DNA from: Sulfitobacter sp.
GTDB taxonomy: Bacteria > Pseudomonadota > Alphaproteobacteria > Rhodobacterales > Rhodobacteraceae
Direction: 5' to 3'
DNA length: 8,556 nucleotides
Assembly: GCA_026421135.1 (NCBI GenBank)
Contig: JAPKCR010000067.1
Location: 1-8,556, forward strand
Shown: positions 6,998-8,556 of the stretch, piece after piece
How the letters are laid out: each line of letters begins with the position of its first letter
Position numbering within the stretch: position 1 is the first letter of the stretch
Position numbers and translations under genes: made by a program
The notes under the pieces: model-generated
Databases searched by the model: none
The model's input: only the letters and a program-made list of their open reading frames with translations
What the model was told of the DNA's origin: nothing

Positions 6998-7864
6998 ATG
7001 AGCGACGCAGAATGGATTGGCCTGACATGGGGCGCGAATTATCCGCAAGTCACGGTCATCGACGCAACAGGCAAGACAATCGCGCAACATGCAGGGCCAA
7101 CCGACCTCGCGCCCGGGAATATGGCTGATTTTCTTGCCCCCTATCTGTCAACGCATCGTACCACGCCCGTTTTGTGCGCTGGCCTGCAAGGGATACCCAC
7201 CGACATGTTCCGTGCTGTGCCAACCGCGCCTATGGCTGGAACAATTCAGATCGGATCGCCAGACCCACGGTTGGCTTTGCATGTCGTACCCGGCTTGCGC
7301 CAAGCCAAGCCAACAGATCTGATGCTGGGCTGTGAAACCGCAATCTCGGGTCTGTTGTCGCATGACCCTGAGTTCGACGGCGTCGTCTTTACCGTCGCCG
7401 CACAGTCTCGCTGGTCCCATATCAGTGCGGGCGAAGTCGTCAGTTTCCAAAGTTTTTTGACTCCAGTTCTGGCCAACATGCTTTTGTCGAATCCGCCGCT
7501 TTCAGAGTGTGTTTCCCATGGCGCGCTGGATGGTGCGGCATTTGCGCAGGCGGTCGATGATGTGATGACACGACCGCAAACGGTTGCCGCTACCTTGGCG
7601 CAGATCCCTGCGGATGCGGCGTTAAATGGCGTGGCCAAAAATCTTGCGTGGTCACGGCTGATGGGGTCGCTGATCGGGCTGGAATTGTCTGGCTCGCGTC
7701 CCTATTGGTTGGGACAGCGCGTTGCTTTGCTTGGCGATGGCCCACTGACTGACCTCTATGCTACTGCCCTTGGTGGCCAAGGTGTTCAGGTCCAGATACT
7801 GTCACGCGACGCTTTATTACTTGAGGGGTTGAAGCTGGCCTGGCGACGGATAAACAGCAACTAA
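6998..7864 (+). CDS. DgoK-family (2-dehydro-3-deoxygalactonokinase-like) protein with degenerate active-site motifs
   Basis: A 288-aa protein whose length and overall layout match DgoK, the kinase that phosphorylates 2-dehydro-3-deoxygalactonate (E. coli DgoK is about 292 aa). Family marks that remain: IGLTWG at the N-terminus (7-12), VVPGL (97-101), LGCET (110-114, compare RGEET), SLIGLEL (224-230) and the C-terminal glycine-rich LLGDGPLTDLYATAL (244-258). Key positions are altered. The phosphate-loop DWG(T/S)(T/S)N.R reads TWGANYPQ, losing Asp and Arg. PGTHSKW reads VAAQSRW (133-139). MTGE reads LTPV (154-157), losing the acidic residue. The frame is open and codon use resembles its neighbours, so it is not a frameshifted pseudogene. 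It may have another role or be catalytically inactive. No other galactonate-pathway gene is in view. Family confidence is good; function is unknown. Confidence 0.75.
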   Translation: MSDAEWIGLTWGANYPQVTVIDATGKTIAQHAGPTDLAPGNMADFLAPYLSTHRTTPVLCAGLQGIPTDMFRAVPTAPMAGTIQIGSPDPRLALHVVPGLRQAKPTDLMLGCETAISGLLSHDPEFDGVVFTVAAQSRWSHISAGEVVSFQSFLTPVLANMLLSNPPLSECVSHGALDGAAFAQAVDDVMTRPQTVAATLAQIPADAALNGVAKNLAWSRLMGSLIGLELSGSRPYWLGQRVALLGDGPLTDLYATALGGQGVQVQILSRDALLLEGLKLAWRRINSN

Positions 7865-7933
7865 TCCGCGAGCGCGGTACTGGCCCTTTCAATTGGTACT
7901 ACTTTAAAGACAACTACAGCCGGCAATCATCGC

Positions 7934-7939
7934 GGGGAG
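7934..7939 (+). promoter_or_regulatory. Ribosome-binding site of the EamA transporter gene
   Basis: GGGGAG, 8 nt before the ATG at 7948: a strong site that fixes this start. The 83-nt spacer before it holds a small inverted repeat, CCGCG-AG-CGCGG (7866-7877), directly after the preceding stop, but no T-run follows, so there is no clear terminator and read-through from the DgoK-like gene is possible. Confidence 0.65.
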
Positions 7940-7947
7940 CATTAAAG

Positions 7948-8556
7948 ATGTCAGCATTGGGACTAGGTCTGATTGCCGCCTGCGCGTGGGGGTTTCACGA
8001 CATTTGCGTGCGCAAAGTAAGCCAGACGGTCCCTTTGATGGCATCGCTGCTGACGGTACTTGTTGTGGCGCTGTTGTTTCAACTTGGGCTAATAGCGGCC
8101 AGTGACACGGTCGGCCCTTTGCCCCTTAATGCTGTTGTCTACGCGGTCACCGCTGGCTTCTTTTTCCTGATGGCCAGCTTGGCGCTGTATGCTGCGTTTC
8201 AGCGTGGGCCGGTGCGTCTGGTTGCGCCGATTATCGCCAGCTATCCAATTTTATCAGTTGCTTGGGCGGCATTTCAAGGCGAAGTGGTGACAGCACTGCA
8301 GTGGGGTGCGGTTTTGATGATCGTGGTTGGTGTTGGCGTGGTTGCTGCACTGGCTGACGATACAACAGGACAGATACCACCAAAGGGCCGGACGATTGCC
8401 TATTCGGGAATTGCTGCCATCGGGTTTGCGGGCACTTTTGCGTTTGGCCAGCAGGCGGCTGTACTGGGCGATGAACTTTCTGCGACGGCCCTTACCCGCG
8501 TTATCGCATTGACCATTCTCGTTGGGGGTATCGTGGTACTTCGTCTGCCTTTGTGG
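7948..8556 (+). CDS. EamA/DMT-superfamily membrane transporter, partial, C-terminus beyond right edge
   Basis: Inner-membrane protein of the drug/metabolite transporter superfamily; members export or import small metabolites, and the substrate cannot be told here. The 203 visible residues contain hydrophobic spans near 3-22, 30-52, 62-82, 91-109, 117-135, 149-168 and 183-200, about seven of the usual ten. The first EamA repeat shows the typical pattern AAFQRGPVRLVAPIIASYPILSV spread over 82-104 (Arg/Gly-Pro-Val before a membrane span), followed by a WGAVLMIVVGVGVVA span (119-133). A charged linker (137-148) separates it from the second repeat, which is cut off by the window edge. It lies 83 nt downstream of the DgoK-like gene on the same strand and may be co-transcribed with it. 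Confidence 0.85.
   Translation, partial: MSALGLGLIAACAWGFHDICVRKVSQTVPLMASLLTVLVVALLFQLGLIAASDTVGPLPLNAVVYAVTAGFFFLMASLALYAAFQRGPVRLVAPIIASYPILSVAWAAFQGEVVTALQWGAVLMIVVGVGVVAALADDTTGQIPPKGRTIAYSGIAAIGFAGTFAFGQQAAVLGDELSATALTRVIALTILVGGIVVLRLPLW

Noticed and set aside
7866..7877. CCGCG-AG-CGCGG as terminator of the DgoK-like gene
   Set aside because: The loop is very small and there is no downstream T-run.

Overview
The window looks like chromosomal DNA from an alphaproteobacterium, most probably a marine Rhodobacteraceae (Roseobacter-group) member. This rests on the moderately high GC, the ChoXWV-type choline importer closely resembling the rhizobial one, and overall codon use. It is an inference from gene content, since no rRNA or marker gene is present. 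I see no mobile element, tRNA, rRNA or CRISPR array.

Layout, left to right. Positions 1-5794 plus choX (to 6798) are all transcribed on the minus strand, so they read right to left: choX (choline-binding protein), choW (permease), choV (ATPase), a large PLP-dependent group II decarboxylase, and an S9-family peptidase that runs off the left edge. On the plus strand, from 6998, come a DgoK-like sugar-acid kinase homologue with degraded catalytic motifs and an EamA/DMT-family membrane protein that runs off the right edge. The two groups diverge from a 199-bp spacer (6799-6997).

choX, choW and choV form one transporter operon. choX has its own near-consensus -10 box. A strong intrinsic terminator lies between choX and choW and probably acts as an attenuator, giving more binding protein than membrane complex. 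choW and choV overlap by ATGA. All six aromatic and polar residues known to hold choline in Sinorhizobium ChoX are present at a constant offset, so choline is the confident substrate. No betaine-synthesis gene is visible in the window.

The decarboxylase and peptidase are a tightly coupled pair (3-nt gap, ribosome-binding site inside the decarboxylase's last codons). They have their own promoter in the 195-bp spacer 3726-3920: -35 TTGACC, 18-bp spacer, -10 TAGAAT. A perfect 8-bp inverted repeat abuts the -10 at the predicted start point, and a second imperfect inverted repeat covers the -35. This looks like a regulated promoter. The pair suggests intracellular cleavage of peptides followed by amino-acid decarboxylation, but neither substrate can be read from the sequence.

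The most unusual items are the regulated decarboxylase-peptidase unit and the intact but apparently catalytically dead DgoK-family protein.
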